Notes: generated by a model not told the origin, from the letters alone. A DNA stretch of 64,000 bases from Aphrocallistes beatrix (GCA_963281255.1 OY725500.1:2661184-2725183), one strand, 5' to 3'; counted from the first letter of the stretch, positions 21,944-34,069 are shown. Made by a program: numbers and translations.

Positions 21944-22595
21944 TATATGTTTAAAGTAATTCAGTATTAGTTAAATTGATGTTAGCGCTTTTGAATGTAC
22001 TATTTACTTGGTAAACTTCATCCTAGAAATGATGTTATAGCGTCTATTTTAGATGTGGATATTATATCATTCGTGTCTAGAATTTTTGTAAAACAAATGA
22101 AATCTAGAATTCCATATAAACAAAAGCCTAATAAAGGAATATCTCACATAAAGTCAAGAAGATACCCCAGTTTGCCTGCGCCTTAAACATGCAATCTCCA
22201 TCCAGTTCCCCAAAAGTGCACCGCGATTCAATTGTTTATTGTCTAGAATGGTGGAACTTATTTGAGCAGTACCTGTGCCTCACTATACTCACTTGGTATC
22301 GCGGTGTATTCGTGATGTCGGGATGGCGACTGCTTGATAACGGTGGAGTCAAAATGGGTATATTTTTGATATTTCTTTTATACATGATGCTACCATTGAT
22401 GAGTCACTATTATCTGATCATTGAAATATTTATGTACAAAGTTGTTGTGATGTCGAATAAACATTATTGATGAGTCATCTTCACTTGACCACATATATAT
22501 ATTCATTAATATGTGTTAAGCTGAATAATGAATGTTTATCTGTTGAAAGTTTTCTTCTGTCACTTTTCATTATTGAGTTATCTGTTTTTAACATA
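21944..22595. other. Intronic sequence with two unassigned frames
   Basis: Open frames at 21995-22186 and 22189-22470 match no family. The latter is hydrophobic near its end and is followed by an AATAAA-containing stretch, but there is no splice or promoter support. Confidence 0.2.
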
Positions 22596-23401
22596 CAGGG
22601 TTCCCCGAATGTTTTGGCACGTATATTTCGATTGGTTATTTTGTATTTATTTTGAACTATTTTCTATTTCAGTTTTATCGTTCCTTTTCTATCGTTTGGA
22701 TTATCCTTCCAAATGAATGTCCCAGATTATGGGATATCAGTTCGCTCTCAGGTAATTGGAATGATTGAAGAGGGTTTAGACGAGAAGAAGTTGCCTTGTG
22801 GTTAGAAGTAGGAGAACGTTCGGTTCGCAGATGGTGGCATAGCCATAAAAGTAGCTCTTCAATGGAAGCCAAGCCCCGGTCTGGGCGTCTGAAAAAGTTA
22901 AGCCGCGTCCCTAAACGATTATTAACAAATCAATGGGCAAACAATGGAAATCTACAAGAAAGATCTCTAGAAGACTCAAGAAAGATGGTTACTCTATATC
23001 AATCCACAATACATCGGTATTTAACTGAAAGTCTTGGTGACCACCCTTATAAACACCGCAAGTCCCTCTAATTACAGATCGAATCAGACAAAACCATCTT
23101 CGTTTCGCTCATAAACATAGGGATTGGATATTTGAAGATTGAAAAAAGTTCTCTGGTCGGATGAATCCCCTTTCGAATTATTCGCATCGCCTAACCGCCA
23201 AAATGATCGAATATACACAATAAATTCTGATTCAATAATATAGACAAGAAATTCTGATTCAATAGTATTTAGAGTGAGATAAATTACGAATAACAACAAT
23301 GAATTCAGTAAACAAAGTTGATAAAATGAGACTATAATGTTTTCAAAATAAATGCAAAATAACCAAGAAATATACCAGCCAACACTTTTGAGACACCATG
23401 T
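22596..23401 (+). mobile_element. Tc1-like element, internally deleted
   Basis: The ~60-bp inverted ends begin CAGGGTTCCCCGAATG on the left; the right end is the complement of CATGGTGTCTCAAAAG. TA lies outside. The inner parts of both TIRs share TTGGTTATTTTG. A transposase relic with only the first catalytic Asp remains. Confidence 0.8.
22713..23220 (+). pseudogene. Tc1-like transposase relic, catalytic half deleted
   Basis: It begins MNVPDYGISVRSQVIGMI, changes frame, and continues with RREEVALWLEVGERSVRRWW (first helix-turn-helix). Then come a basic Pro/Arg hinge and STIHRYLTES. After another stop, RFAHKHRDWIFED and, one frame over, WSDESPFELF carry the first catalytic Asp. The sequence is related to the DD37E transposase at 38203-39252 (both have NRQNDRI). 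The second Asp and the Glu are absent. Confidence 0.8.
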
Positions 23402-23953
23402 ATATATAGTTTTATCCATATATTGATGCGAATAATCATATTTACTTGCTCAGTAATAATTACAGTGTATTTAATTTTTCTCTAAATTAATACGCGTAGT
23501 ACGAGTTTAAACTAGTTGTTATTCGTTGTAAACTTGTATCAATGGAATGAATATTTCAATAATAAACTTTTAGCTCTCTCATAATATCATATAAGTTTCT
23601 GGAGTTAGTGTTAAACTTGAAACAAAAGAATTTGGATTGCATTGCCTAGTATGTAATTTATAATTATTTTATAATCAAAGATTGTAAAACATGGTTCGTC
23701 ATAGAGGGAATCTGCAACTGCAGAAGGTGTTAAAATAGTCGTTTATACCTTATGCATCAAAAGAATGATAAGGCTGCATTCATGGATTCTGATTTCACAC
23801 CTTGTCTGGCATTCAAAGATGTCTCATTTTGTCATTTGGTGTCAGAACGGAAATCGAACCATTATGTACTTACCCCATACCTATTGACATTTGAGGCTTT
23901 AGATTACCGCAACATTTTTGGTGGATTTTCTTGCGAATTTTATGCATTCCGAT
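23402..23953. other. Intronic sequence without recognised gene
   Basis: A 71-codon frame at 23752-23967 (starts MHQKNDKAAFMDSD) has no recognisable relative. No other feature seen. Confidence 0.3.
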
Positions 23954-24034
23954 TACTAGGTCATTAAATAAGTCTTGCGGATTGAGTTGTATTTCAATTA
24001 TTATCGCTGTAAAATTCTCAACCTTCATATAATA

Positions 24035-24563
24035 CAAGCGACAGACACTTTGTTTCCGCCAGAGGCGCCCTTCGTGCGCCTGGGGTCACATTGATTAATT
24101 ATAAGGGAAATAACATCTCTAAATACGTTTGTCCGACTGTTACAATCGATATCGATCGAAAAATCACCTAATTAATCAATTTTTAAAATTTTCATGAGTA
24201 ATGATGACGTAATAACAAAGTGATGAGTCATCATTTTTTGATGATAGTTGCATCCTATGTGCGGTATGTTAGTATACATATTCTATTAAAATTTCAGTAT
24301 TCTATCTCCTAGAATACTGAGTTATGCTCGAATAACTGTATTGTTTCACTTTAAAAAGGTGACAATGACGTCATAATTCCATGATGAGTCGACATTTTCG
24401 TCTGAGCTTAGAACTTACTGGAGCCATAGCCAAAAAACTCCCGCATGCCAAAAATCTACCACATGCCAAGAATCAGCTTTCTGGGCCTGACAGTTTCTTC
24501 AATCAATTCGTTACACAGGTATATATAGAGAGAGATAGATTAATCGAGTTTTAATAGTAAGGA
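24035..24563 (-). mobile_element. Helitron-like family A copy
   Basis: Full length apart from a deletion in the 3' hairpin. The 5' TCCTTACTATTAAAA end is at 24563 and the 3' CTTG|T end at 24035. It inserted in the 5' untranslated part of the mariner. It contains TGACGTCA and TGAGTCA. Confidence 0.85.
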
Positions 24564-24672
24564 TTTAACCTTAAATCTTATCTTTAAATGTTTCAAATTA
24601 TAGACTGATTGAATATAAACTCAGAATTTTTTAGCTTTTCACATCACACCTATTTCAGCATACTTGTGGAAA

Positions 24673-25553
24673 ATGGCTTCTAAAGATGATAATGATAAAA
24701 TAAAAATCCAGATAATGTTGCATTAATTGAGAGAATGGTGATGGAACACAGGTTTTTAACAGTCGATCAGATAACGCATAGTATAGAGAAGTCATCGGGA
24801 GCAATTCATTCAATTCTGACCATTCGTCTTGGCTGCCGATCGATTTGTGGCAAATTGGCCCCACATATTCTCAGTGAGAAACAAAGGCTCACCCGAGTGA
24901 ATACAGCTAAGAAACTCTTGGAAACATATGATGTGTGATTCTAGGCGCCTATCAGAAATTATAACTGGTGGTGAGACTTGAGTATCGTTTTCCACTCCAT
25001 ATAGCAAGTATAAAATGCGATCGTGGGTGAAAGGAGATGAAAAACCGGCACAAGTTCCCAGGCCCGACTTCAGAAACCCGAAGGTAATGTACACAATTTT
25101 CTTCAATAGTGGCGGTATTGTACTACAATTACCTTCTGAGAGTGGTAAATCTATCAATGCAACCTATTTTACTCAGAAAATCTTGATTAACTAGATACAA
25201 ACTTGATTAAAAATGTAAATGAGGCTCGTCCAAAGGCTGGAATGAGTGGTATTAAATTATTGATTGATAATGCCAGTTCCCACACAGCCATGCTTACCAA
25301 GATTTTTTTGGAATCCGAGAAGATATTATTAATTCCTCACCCTCCATGCTCACCAGACCTAGCTCCCTGTGATTTTTGGCTCTTTCCAAAGTTGAAAATC
25401 TATCTCCAGGGTAAAGAATTTGACACGAGACAAGCACTCGAAACTGCTTTATATCAGTACTTCAAATCCATCCCGGAAGAAGAATACAGAAAAGTGTTTG
25501 TTCAGTGGGTTGAAAGATTGAGAAAGTGTGTCAGTAGGAGGGGATTACTTTGA
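24673..25553 (+). pseudogene. Mariner transposase (DD34D) relic
   Basis: Mariner transposases cut and rejoin DNA at TA sites. The start MASKDDNDK is followed by stops. The hinge block ILSEKQRLTRVNTAKKLLE is recognisable. At the first catalytic site the expected GDETW reads GGET then TGA, so both the catalytic Asp and the Trp are lost. The last 116 codons (25203-25553) are open: LLIDNASSHTA gives the second Asp and SPDLAPCDFWLF the third, with 34 residues between. Several frame changes lie between these parts. Confidence 0.88.
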
Positions 25554-25636
25554 ATAAAAAAATCAACTACATTAGTATCTATAGTGTATACGCTTACTTT
25601 TGTTATATGACCCGCAAGACTTTTTGAATGCCCTAG

Positions 25637-25949
25637 TAACTACTTTTTTCACAATTTCCAGTTATTCTTGAGTCTTATGTCTGGTCTCAACTTTGTGGAT
25701 CTAAATGATAATTATTCTACACCCTACTTGTATGATGTCAGAATCCGACTTAAATGTACCTTGTGTAAGGTATATTCTACTAAATTGATTAATTCAAGTT
25801 AAATTGAATGTTCATCAATCTTTACATTATCTTGGACGTATATTTGGAGCTAATATAGTCGAGTCAATTCGCACCAGTACGAACAAAGATATTATTAAGG
25901 GATAATCAGTATGAATACTGTATAGCCGCAGACTTAGTAGACTTGTACA
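25637..25949. other. Intronic sequence without recognised gene
   Basis: Nothing recognised. Confidence 0.4.
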
Positions 25950-26411
25950 TAAGCCATGGCCAGGCACTGAAAGCTGATATTTGGCATGCCTTCTGGCTAT
26001 GGCTCCGCTAAGTTCTGACCTCAGACAAGAATTTATACCTATATGGATGTATGACGTCATTGCCACCTTTTTTATTATTAGAAATTTCAATTTTTCGATT
26101 ATAACTCAGCCATTTTAGGTGGTAGGAGGCTGAAATTTTAATAGACTGTGTAGATTAATATATCTCAAATATGATGCATTAGCATCAAAAACTTATGACT
26201 CATCGCAATGTTGCTACATCAATACTCATCAAAAAATGGTAAATTGACAAATTTGACTATTTGTAGAGAGATGTCGATTTTAACAATAAGACAGACGTAT
26301 TTAGAGATGTTTTCTACCTTTTAATAATCAATGTGAACCTAATTGCCCAAAATATGCCACTGGCGAACCCTTTGTATCCGCCACCAGGGCAAAGCTAGTA
26401 AGTGTGCTTGT
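25950..26411 (+). mobile_element. Helitron-like family A, diverged copy
   Basis: The conserved 'ggctatggctcc' block, one TGACGTCA and a weakened 3' end (GTGTGCTTG|T) are present. The 5' terminus is lost. Confidence 0.65.
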
Positions 26412-26566
26412 AACAATTAAATATCAACGTTATTTTGAGACGCTTACTATTGATCTGATGATTGAATTTACTGAATAGGGCTGAATAATCTGAACTGGAT
26501 TAAGGAGTGAATAACAAGTTAGAAATTCGAGTCCCTTAAAACCTCTGCTTCGGCTATTCTTTAAAA

Positions 26567-26990
26567 CAAGCGCGCTTCGCTTACTTGCGCCGCACGGCTG
26601 GCAGACACTTTGTGTCCGCTGGATGCGCCCTTCGGGCGCCTGGGGTCAGATTGGTTAATCATAAGGGATATAATATCTCTAAACACGTCTGTCCAACTGT
26701 TATAATCGATATCGCACGAAAAATCACCAAATTTCTCAATTTTTAACATTTTTGGTGCGTAATGATGACGTCATAACAGAGTGATGAGTCATCATTTTTG
26801 ATGATAGTTGTATCATATGTACTTAAAATGGGCGAGTTATGCTAGAAAAACTGAAATTTCTAATTATAAAAAGGTGACAATGACGTCATAATTTCACAAT
26901 GAGTCAACATTTTCGTGTGAACTCAGAACTTAGTGTAGCCATAGCCAAAACACTCCCAAATGCAAAAATCAGCTTCTGTGCCTTTCTGTG
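26567..26990 (-). mobile_element. Helitron-like family A copy, 5' end missing
   Basis: The 3' terminus (minus strand) keeps the GAAGCGCGCTTG|T hairpin. Two TGACGTCA sites and TGAGTCA are intact. The TA tract and 5' end are gone. Confidence 0.8.
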
Positions 26991-27866
26991 CGAGGCCCCC
27001 GAATGAACCATACTGTCTATATCCGAATAAATGCCTGGAGCATATTTTTTTCGTGCACCCTCAACCCCCGGCGCTTGTATTTTTCGTCCTCAAAAATCCC
27101 TGAAGCTCAAAAACTTAATGCGCCGTATCGGTTGAAATACTATCACATTTGAAGCGATAAACGATTTCCAATCTCATTACCTATCACTAAGAGCATTCAT
27201 AAATGCAACTTCCTATAACATATGGTTTACCTACCGTAAAATGTTTGCATCTCATCTATGTACCTCCCCGGAGCTTATATCGGCAAAGATTGTATTCATT
27301 ATTTCATAAAATAAACGCCATTTCTTCCCCGCTATTCAAATTCAGTTGATCAATTTTAAGTCTATTCGATTTCTACTTTTTGATCAATTGCAAACCTACT
27401 GATTTCGATCATTTGCAAACCTACTGATTTCGATCGTTCATGCCATCGTTATGCTGCCGTGATATTAAATTGGCCACATACTCTCACTGCTATTAGAACA
27501 TCGGTGCACTCGACTCTCGATTCACTCGACACTCGGTTCACTCGACTCTCGGTTTACTCGACTGTCGATTCTACCCTCGTGAAATTCGTTCATCTTAAAT
27601 TGGATGGTTGTACATTTTATTGTCATAAATTCGGCTGTCGTACTTTCGACTGCCGTACATACCACTTTCACCAACACTCCACTGGACGAAACACTTGATT
27701 TACGGATCATTCGATTAGCGATGCACTCGAGAACAATTCGAACATTGGAACTATCGGTATGTCTTAAGAAAGCGAATATCTATAAGTAGGGATGACAATC
27801 CAACTCAGTTAGTGACATACTCTGGGAAAAAAGTAGTTGACCACTGATAAATTATCAACTTTAATA
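26991..27866. other. Intronic sequence with a short 16-bp tandem repeat
   Basis: Only a small array is recognised: at about 27509-27570 a 16-bp unit 'ttcactcgactctcgg' is repeated four times. Short frames across it are products of the repeat. Confidence 0.5.
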
Positions 27867-27944
27867 AGTGGATTTATTAGCAAAATAGTAACAAAATATG
27901 AAATGGATTACAAAAAGCAACGAAATTAAAAAAATCTGATTTAA

Positions 27945-29650
27945 GGATTTCGCCCTCGAAAAACTTTGCCTGACGTAAAAAAAGGCGAAGTTTTTTATCG
28001 TTAATTCCATTGAATTACTAAGTGATCTACCATCTGTTCATACTAGTTGGACGGTATTTATTTTGAATTTTGTTAACCTCCTAAAGTTTAGCGTTACTAA
28101 AAATTGAGTTTTCCCACGCATTCATCAATTAGATTCTTTCCTATTTGGTATTTTATTTAATGATATGGACCTCAAAATGTTTTGGCCCCATTGGAGATTT
28201 TTTAACATAAAGATTTCGAAGAAAGGCAAAATAAAATTCAATCAAAATAGCTATATAGGGGAGTTAATTTATATAATGCTCGGGAAATCGCCAGTTTGTC
28301 ATCAGATATTTAGCGATAATTGGATCAGAAATAAAATTCTGATCATTATAAAGAAAAGATTTGTTCAGATCCGACCATTTGTTCTTGTGATATCCCTTAT
28401 TATAGGTAAAGTTCGGGCATAATATCTCTCTATGGTCCCGAAAGAGGCCGATGTCATATCTTAAAAACTTTTGAAGATATATATACTCTATTATAATCTT
28501 GAATGAAAGGATATATGCTAAAATATATGGGATCCTCAATCATCCCTTTGGCGAAAAACAAATATTTCTCGACTTATCATTGACTTGATTGTAATACAAA
28601 TTATATGTAGAACTTTGAATATATTAGAAGATTGGCGAATCGTATCATGAAATACACTACCCGGACAAAAGTATTCAACCACCACGAAAACTTCCATACA
28701 AATAGTATTAAATTGGAACTATTCAAAAAAGGAACATGTCCTCAAATAGTAGAAAATACTCTATTTTTATTTTAAATTCGTAAGCTACACATTCTAATTA
28801 CTCGTAATTCAGAGTCTCAACTCAAATACTTATTCTTATGTAGAAAATTATCAACCTCTGCCACTTTGTGTCACTAATCGCCATCATATATAATGACTGT
28901 GACTTGGGACAAGTAGTATCAAGCATCAAATATTGATATTTATTAACTTGGGAGTTAGTAATTGAGTTGAGTCTATCAAATATGAGTAATTAGAAAGTGT
29001 AGTTTACGAATTTGAAATAAGAAATGGAGTATTCCTCAAAGTTGGAGTACACATTCCTTTATGAATATACCCACTTTAATACTATTTGTATGGAGGTTTC
29101 TGTGGGATCGAATACTTTTGTCTGGGTACTGTATGCATCCAAATGTGGCTATTATGCTAAATAATGAATACAATTGTAGTTAATAATGAGTGCAGAAAAA
29201 TTGGAGCACTACTCATAATTATTTAATAGCCTCATGGAAATTTGGCGATTTACATTGTACTTTCGCTATTTCCCGCAAATATTTGGTTGGAATATCCCTA
29301 AATTATCAGTAGAAATGCGATTAAATGCCAGTGAATGATTTCATTCATTTTTAATAACTCATTTTACATTGTTCTTAACATCTAAATTTAAAATCTCTAT
29401 ATCTCGGGACTTTAAATATCAAATCTAGTTTGAGATTGGGGTTTGAAAATTTAAAGAATTGTTCCATATCATTAAGCGATGAACGTTGGACCATTCGATT
29501 TTCGATATCTTTTAATTTGGTGATTTTATTCCTGATTTATCAAAAAAAATCAGACATTTTTCGCCTTTTTTTGACCTTCTTTTTCAGACAGCGATAAAAT
29601 TTACAATTTTTGTCATTTTAATTTTCTTTTCATCATGATGACGTCAGCAT
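27945..29650. mobile_element. 1.9-kb TIR element, copy 2 (family F), inverted and truncated
   Basis: Begins TTAA|GGATTTCGCCCTCGAAAAA and runs as the reverse complement of copy 1 (5459-7397). The far terminus is missing. A Tc1-type MITE interrupts it at 28655-29131; copy 1 shows the uninterrupted TA site. Confidence 0.6.
28655..29131. mobile_element. Tc1-type MITE (family G), copy 1
   Basis: Ends CACTACCCGGACAAAAGTAT and complement, TA on both sides. Nearly identical to 41774-42716 apart from the pogo-like insertion there, so one of the more recent elements here. Confidence 0.88.
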
Positions 29651-30390
29651 AATTAATTAGCATAGTTTTGTATAGTCATCTACACTGAACACTTTCTACA
29701 ACATATGTTTATTTCTATTTCTTATCATTTTAACTCTATTAGCAATTTATAATTATTACTGTGTCATCATGATGACGTAAACATAATAATTAAGATAATT
29801 TTGTTTAGACATCTATATTGAAAACTTAATTGAACAATTGTTTATCTCAAACTATTAAAATTTGAGATCTAATAGGCATTTATCAAAAAATTATGCGATG
29901 ATGACGCGACAAAGTCTCTGACCGCAAATTGCTCAGAGGTACTATGTCCGATGGATCTAGGAATGAAATAGCTTTTAGAAGGCCTCATATTTCACCAGTC
30001 TTACCAATCTCAAGTTTCTAGCTCTTCTAGTTTTGTGCAACAAGCAAAAGAATGAAATCACAAAATGCTGCGTAACGATGATGATTTTGCATATGTTGAA
30101 AATCGTATGAAGAGGTGCACATCTACATATTTGTTCGCTGTTTCACAAAAGATTTCAGGGCGATATCTTTTAAACTCTGGTCTATACACCACTTACGGCT
30201 TGGCTGCCCTACACCAGCACTCATTTTAGTACTGTGCTACTATGTATATTATTATTTTGGATCATATGTAGATCCAATATAGTAATATTGGAAGCACACT
30301 AAAAAGGAATTTTAGATCCACTTTAGTTAAACATGAGCATGAACTAGCACCACATAATTACTTGGTTTGGGGCAGAATACATATTTTATA
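29651..30390. other. Intronic sequence without recognised gene
   Basis: Two 'catcatgatgacgt' words occur near 29635 and 29765, reminiscent of the Helitron-like copies, but no ends are visible. Confidence 0.35.
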
Positions 30391-30780
30391 CAAGCGCGCT
30401 TCGCGGACTTGCATATCGCGGATAGCAAACACTTTGTGTTCCCAGAGTCGCTCACAGGCTCCCTAGAATGTAATTCAAATCAGTTTACTTTAGGTAACTA
30501 TTGTGACTAAAAATAAACGAATAATTTATCATATAGATTCGAAAATATGATATTAGAACTCTACACCTCGAAAAACCCCATGTCAAACTTTAGAAACTTG
30601 CCTCCAACCTATTTTTAGAATTTCTTTAATTTATGTAACTATTGTAAACGACTGTAGCAAATAATTTATCAATAGATGAAAAAATATGATATTCAAAATC
30701 TAAACCCTAAAAATCCGATATTAGTATTACCGTTGAGAGCTAGTCTATAGCATATTTTCACAATTCGTCAAAAGATGTGC
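30391..30780 (-). mobile_element. Helitron-like family B copy
   Basis: The 3' end is like family A (GAAGCGCGCTTG|T), and the interior has the 'ttactttatgtaactattgt' type words of family B. It abuts the family A copy that begins at 30784 in the opposite orientation. Confidence 0.65.
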
Positions 30781-30783
30781 AAA

Positions 30784-31337
30784 TCCTTACTATTAAAACT
30801 AGATTAATGTTTGTATATATATATATATATATATGTTACGAATTGATTGAAGAAACTGCAAGGCGCAGAAAGCTGATTTTTGGCATGTAGGAGTCTTTTG
30901 GCTATGGCTCCAGTAAGTTCTGAGTTCTGACGAAAATGTCGACTCATCATGGAATTATGACGTCATTGTCACATTTTTAAAAGTTAAGCAATACAGTTGT
31001 TCGAGCATAACTCAGCCATTATAGGAGATACTAGAAGGCTGAAATTTTAATAAAATCTGTATACTAAGATACCTCACATATGATACAACTATCATAAAAA
31101 AATGATGACTCGATGACTCATCACTTTGTTATGACGTCATCATTACTAATCAAAATTTTAAAAATTGATAAATTTGGTGATTTTTCGTGCGATATAAATT
31201 TTAACAGGAGGAGAGACGTATTTAGAGATGTTATCTCCCTTATAATTAACCAATGTGACCCCAGGCGAAGGAAGGGAGCCTCCAGCGGACACAAAGTGCC
31301 CGCCAGCCGCGGAGCGCAAGCAAGCGAAGCGCGCTTG
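30784..31337 (+). mobile_element. Helitron-like family A, complete copy (554 bp)
   Basis: Starts A|TCCTTACTATTAAAAC, then a (TA)n tract, 'gaattgattgaagaaactg', two TGACGTCA and one TGACTCA. It ends with GCAAGCGAAGCGCGCTTG followed by T. The 3' stem pairs CAAGCG with CGCTTG around a 5-nt loop. There is no TIR and no target duplication. No coding capacity. Confidence 0.85.
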
Positions 31338-31409
31338 TATGTTTGTAAAAGCGCGAAAATATAGATATAACCTTTTTAATTGCTATACACTATAATAACA
31401 ACATTATGA

Positions 31410-31800
31410 TATCCGGATGGCGCAAAATTCGTCTGAAGAAGTTTCGTCGGAAGGAAAATTCGTCGCTATCGTATCTAGTGCATAAATATGAATATAACCG
31501 GCACCCAACTGTATTTCCATTTTTAGATAAATTTCAGTCATTGCGGAGAAAAATCCAGACATCTATATATAGACAGTGCAAACTTATAAATAATTTGCTG
31601 TTCTAGTGCAAATCCCTTCTTTACCTTATCCTGCGCCTAAATGCTATTGTATCGCGTGACTGCTGTAATTCTCCACCTCAAACTGCCTCTTGTCACCTGG
31701 TTTCGAGCTCCTTTCAATTGCAAACGGCCTTCGGTCCTCTCATCATATTTCCACACCTAAAAGCACCCAATGCCTCGATTATTACACATTGTATATGTTA
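31410..31800 (-). mobile_element. Mutator-like MITE relative, one end missing
   Basis: Shares the TIR words (GGAAAATTCGTCGC) and interior ('ccacacctaaaagcaccca') with 2010-2516 in inverted orientation. The second terminus is not present. Confidence 0.55.
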
Positions 31801-32109
31801 TGGACCAAAGTTTAAATTGGCCAAGATTTTAGAATCTTAGCTAAACGCAACTTTGGCTCAGCCAAATATTTAGCTGAGCCAAAGTGTTGAGTTAACCTAA
31901 ATTTGATGGGAGCATCATACATCATGGGTTGATAAGAAATTGTAGATTTATTTAATCTTATTGCGTTATGCGTTATGCGTGAGTGTAGTAAAGATAATGA
32001 TTACCAGTTGAGAAAATCCTTTAACGCTAATATAAAACTCATTCATGTTAACATTAGCAATGCACAATAATAATTAAAAATATTAACAATTCAACAAATA
32101 TGAGTCATT
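31801..32109. other. Intronic sequence with a short perfect hairpin
   Basis: At about 31850-31884, ACTTTGGCTCAGC and its complement flank a short AT-rich loop. No function can be assigned. Confidence 0.4.
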
Positions 32110-32875
32110 CGCACTAGTTACTTCCTCTGTTACGAGGGGCAGGGTGTAATCCAGTTGTCACTTGCTCTGTTATGAGGGACAGGGTGTATTCCAGTTGTCA
32201 CTTGCTCTGTTATGAGGGACAGGGTGTAGTTTAGTTGTCACTTGCTTTGTTATGAAGTGTTTGGAGGTAATTTAGTTGTCACTTGCTCAGTTACGAAGGA
32301 CAGGGTGTGATTCAGTTGTCACTTGCTCTGTTATGAGGGACAGGGTGTAGTTCAGTAGTCACTTGCTCTGTTACAAGGGACAAGGTGTAATTCAGTTGTC
32401 ACTTGCTCTGTTACGAGGGACAGGGTTAATTTAGTTGTCACTTGCTCTGTTACGAGGGACAGGGTGTAATTCAGTTGTCACTTGATCTGTTATGAGGGAC
32501 AGGGTGTAGTTTAGTTGTCACTTGCTTTGTTATGAAGTGTTTGGAGGTAATTTAGTTGTCACTTGCTCTGTTACGAAGGACAGGGTGTGATTCAGTTGTC
32601 ACTTGCTCTGTTATGAGGGACAGGGTGTATTCCAGTTGTCACTTGCTCTGTTACGAGGGACAGGGTGTAATTCAGTTGTCACTTGCTTTGTTACGAGGGA
32701 CAGGGTGTAGTTTAGTTGTCACTTGCTTTGTTATGAGGGACAGGGTGTAGTTCAGTAGTCACTTGCTCTGTTACGAGGGACAAGGTTAATTTAGTTGTCA
32801 CTTGCTCTGTTACGAGGGACAGGGTGTAATTCAGTTGTCACTTGATCTGTTATGAGGGACATAGTGTAGTTCAAA
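32110..32875 (+). repeat. 39-bp minisatellite, about 19-20 units
   Basis: The unit contains TTGTCACTTGCTCTGTTATG and GAGGGACAGGGTGTA. A distinctive variant block with 'gaagtgtttggagg' occurs at about 32252 and again at 32532, so multi-unit blocks of about 280 bp were duplicated. Because 39 is divisible by three, accidental open frames run through it (for example 32556-32750). Confidence 0.92.
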
Positions 32876-32881
32876 TATGTT

Positions 32882-33311
32882 CAATATACTAAGAACACTG
32901 TCAAACAATCTACACTTGGACGTACTCCCTTTGAAGTACACTTTAGGAGGACCCCCCTGATCTATCTGTAGATTTGATGCTACTCCAAGAGTTGATAGAC
33001 TCGCTCAATATGATGTAGATGACGCCCTACAGATGAGTAGCGAGATCATCGAATTCTCTACTCAAACTACCGAGGCTACAGCAGTTCCTGTCCCACGATC
33101 GAGCACGCCTACCCTCCTCCTCCTCCCACTCTCTCGCACGACTCTATGTCAGCCGGATGTGACGATTCCTTCAGCCGATGTTTCTAACCAAGTGGATAGA
33201 GACCAACAGCCTCAGCCATGTTCTTCTAATAGCCCAGAACCTGTCCACGGTACACCGAAGTTGAAGTTCCCTCCTCGCCTCTCTCTTCTACTGACGAGCT
33301 GGATGAAGTGA
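32882..33311 (+). pseudogene. Integrase C-terminal relic, SCAND3/KRBA2-like type
   Basis: QYTKNTVKQSTLGRTPFEVH at 32882 resembles the end of the retroviral-type integrase core in KRBA2/SCAND3-like (GIN-type) transposon proteins. After stops, a GC-richer frame (33033-33311) starts MSSEIIEFSTQTTEATAVPV. Its Ser/Pro/Thr-rich make-up would fit the linker that follows the core in those proteins. Another part of such a protein lies at 50079-51020. The core match is short, and the linker call rests on position and composition only. Confidence 0.4.
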
Positions 33312-33546
33312 TTCTTACGACTTGGAGGTTAGACCGTTTATTAGGACTGATATTACATCATCTGTTAACCTAGACGATATACTGTAGTACATACTCAATC
33401 GCTGTATTGTAAGGTTAAATGTTCTTCATTTAATGTATGCTATATAAATCCAGTTTGATAGTGAATAGCTAGAATTCTGAGACTGTTAAAATCTCCAGGG
33501 GAGCTTTCTTGTTCGTAGATCTCTTACAGGAGTAATCAATAGGAAG

Positions 33547-33746
33547 NNNNNNNNNNNNNNNNNNNNNNNNNNNNNNNNNNNNNNNNNNNNNNNNNNNNNN
33601 NNNNNNNNNNNNNNNNNNNNNNNNNNNNNNNNNNNNNNNNNNNNNNNNNNNNNNNNNNNNNNNNNNNNNNNNNNNNNNNNNNNNNNNNNNNNNNNNNNNN
33701 NNNNNNNNNNNNNNNNNNNNNNNNNNNNNNNNNNNNNNNNNNNNNN
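33547..33746. other. Assembly gap (200 N)
   Basis: A run of exactly 200 unknown bases. The true length is unknown. It begins after featureless sequence and ends inside a Helitron-like copy. Confidence 1.
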
Positions 33747-33806
33747 TTCATAATTCAATGATGAGTCGACACTTTTCAGAAATTTGTGGAGTCATAGCCA
33801 AAAGAC
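33747..33806 (-). mobile_element. Helitron-like family A fragment after the gap
   Basis: 'ttcataattcaatgatgag' and 'catagccaaaagact' are the family's 5' portion on the minus strand. The rest is presumably in the gap. Confidence 0.75.
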
Positions 33807-34069
33807 TACCATAAATAAAAATAATTTACTGTTTTATTAACATTGGGAGAGTTTTCACAGAAAGTTAGTATTCCACAGTTACAGTGGAGTTCGTTTATTA
33901 GCAACTCCCTTATAATCAATTGTGTACTATTAGCAACCAATATTCTAGTCCCAAGTGTAGATTCTTAAATAATTACTTACCATTAACTCAAATTCAATTT
34001 GGAACTCAAAAGTTGCAAGTTTGAAGATCACTATTTTGCTGATGAAATTTTACATTAATCACTGATATA

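Larger units (their letters stand above)
23956..25636 (+). mobile_element. Mariner element, interrupted by a Helitron-like copy
   Basis: Left end CTAGGTCATTAAATAAGTC and the reverse complement of the right end agree at 22 of 25 positions, and TA flanks both (23954-23955, 25637-25638). Without the insertion at 24035-24563 the element is about 1.15 kb, near the normal mariner size. It encodes a decayed transposase. Confidence 0.85.

Noticed and set aside
22189..22470. A frame with YYLIIEIF resembling the missing FDPS segment 'YYL.LIELF'
   Set aside because: No INDA/LLE or T.IGQ motif before or after it, no suitable splice sites, and the frame ends shortly after. Probably chance.
32556..32750. 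64-residue open frame in the minisatellite
   Set aside because: It exists only because the 39-bp unit is a multiple of three.
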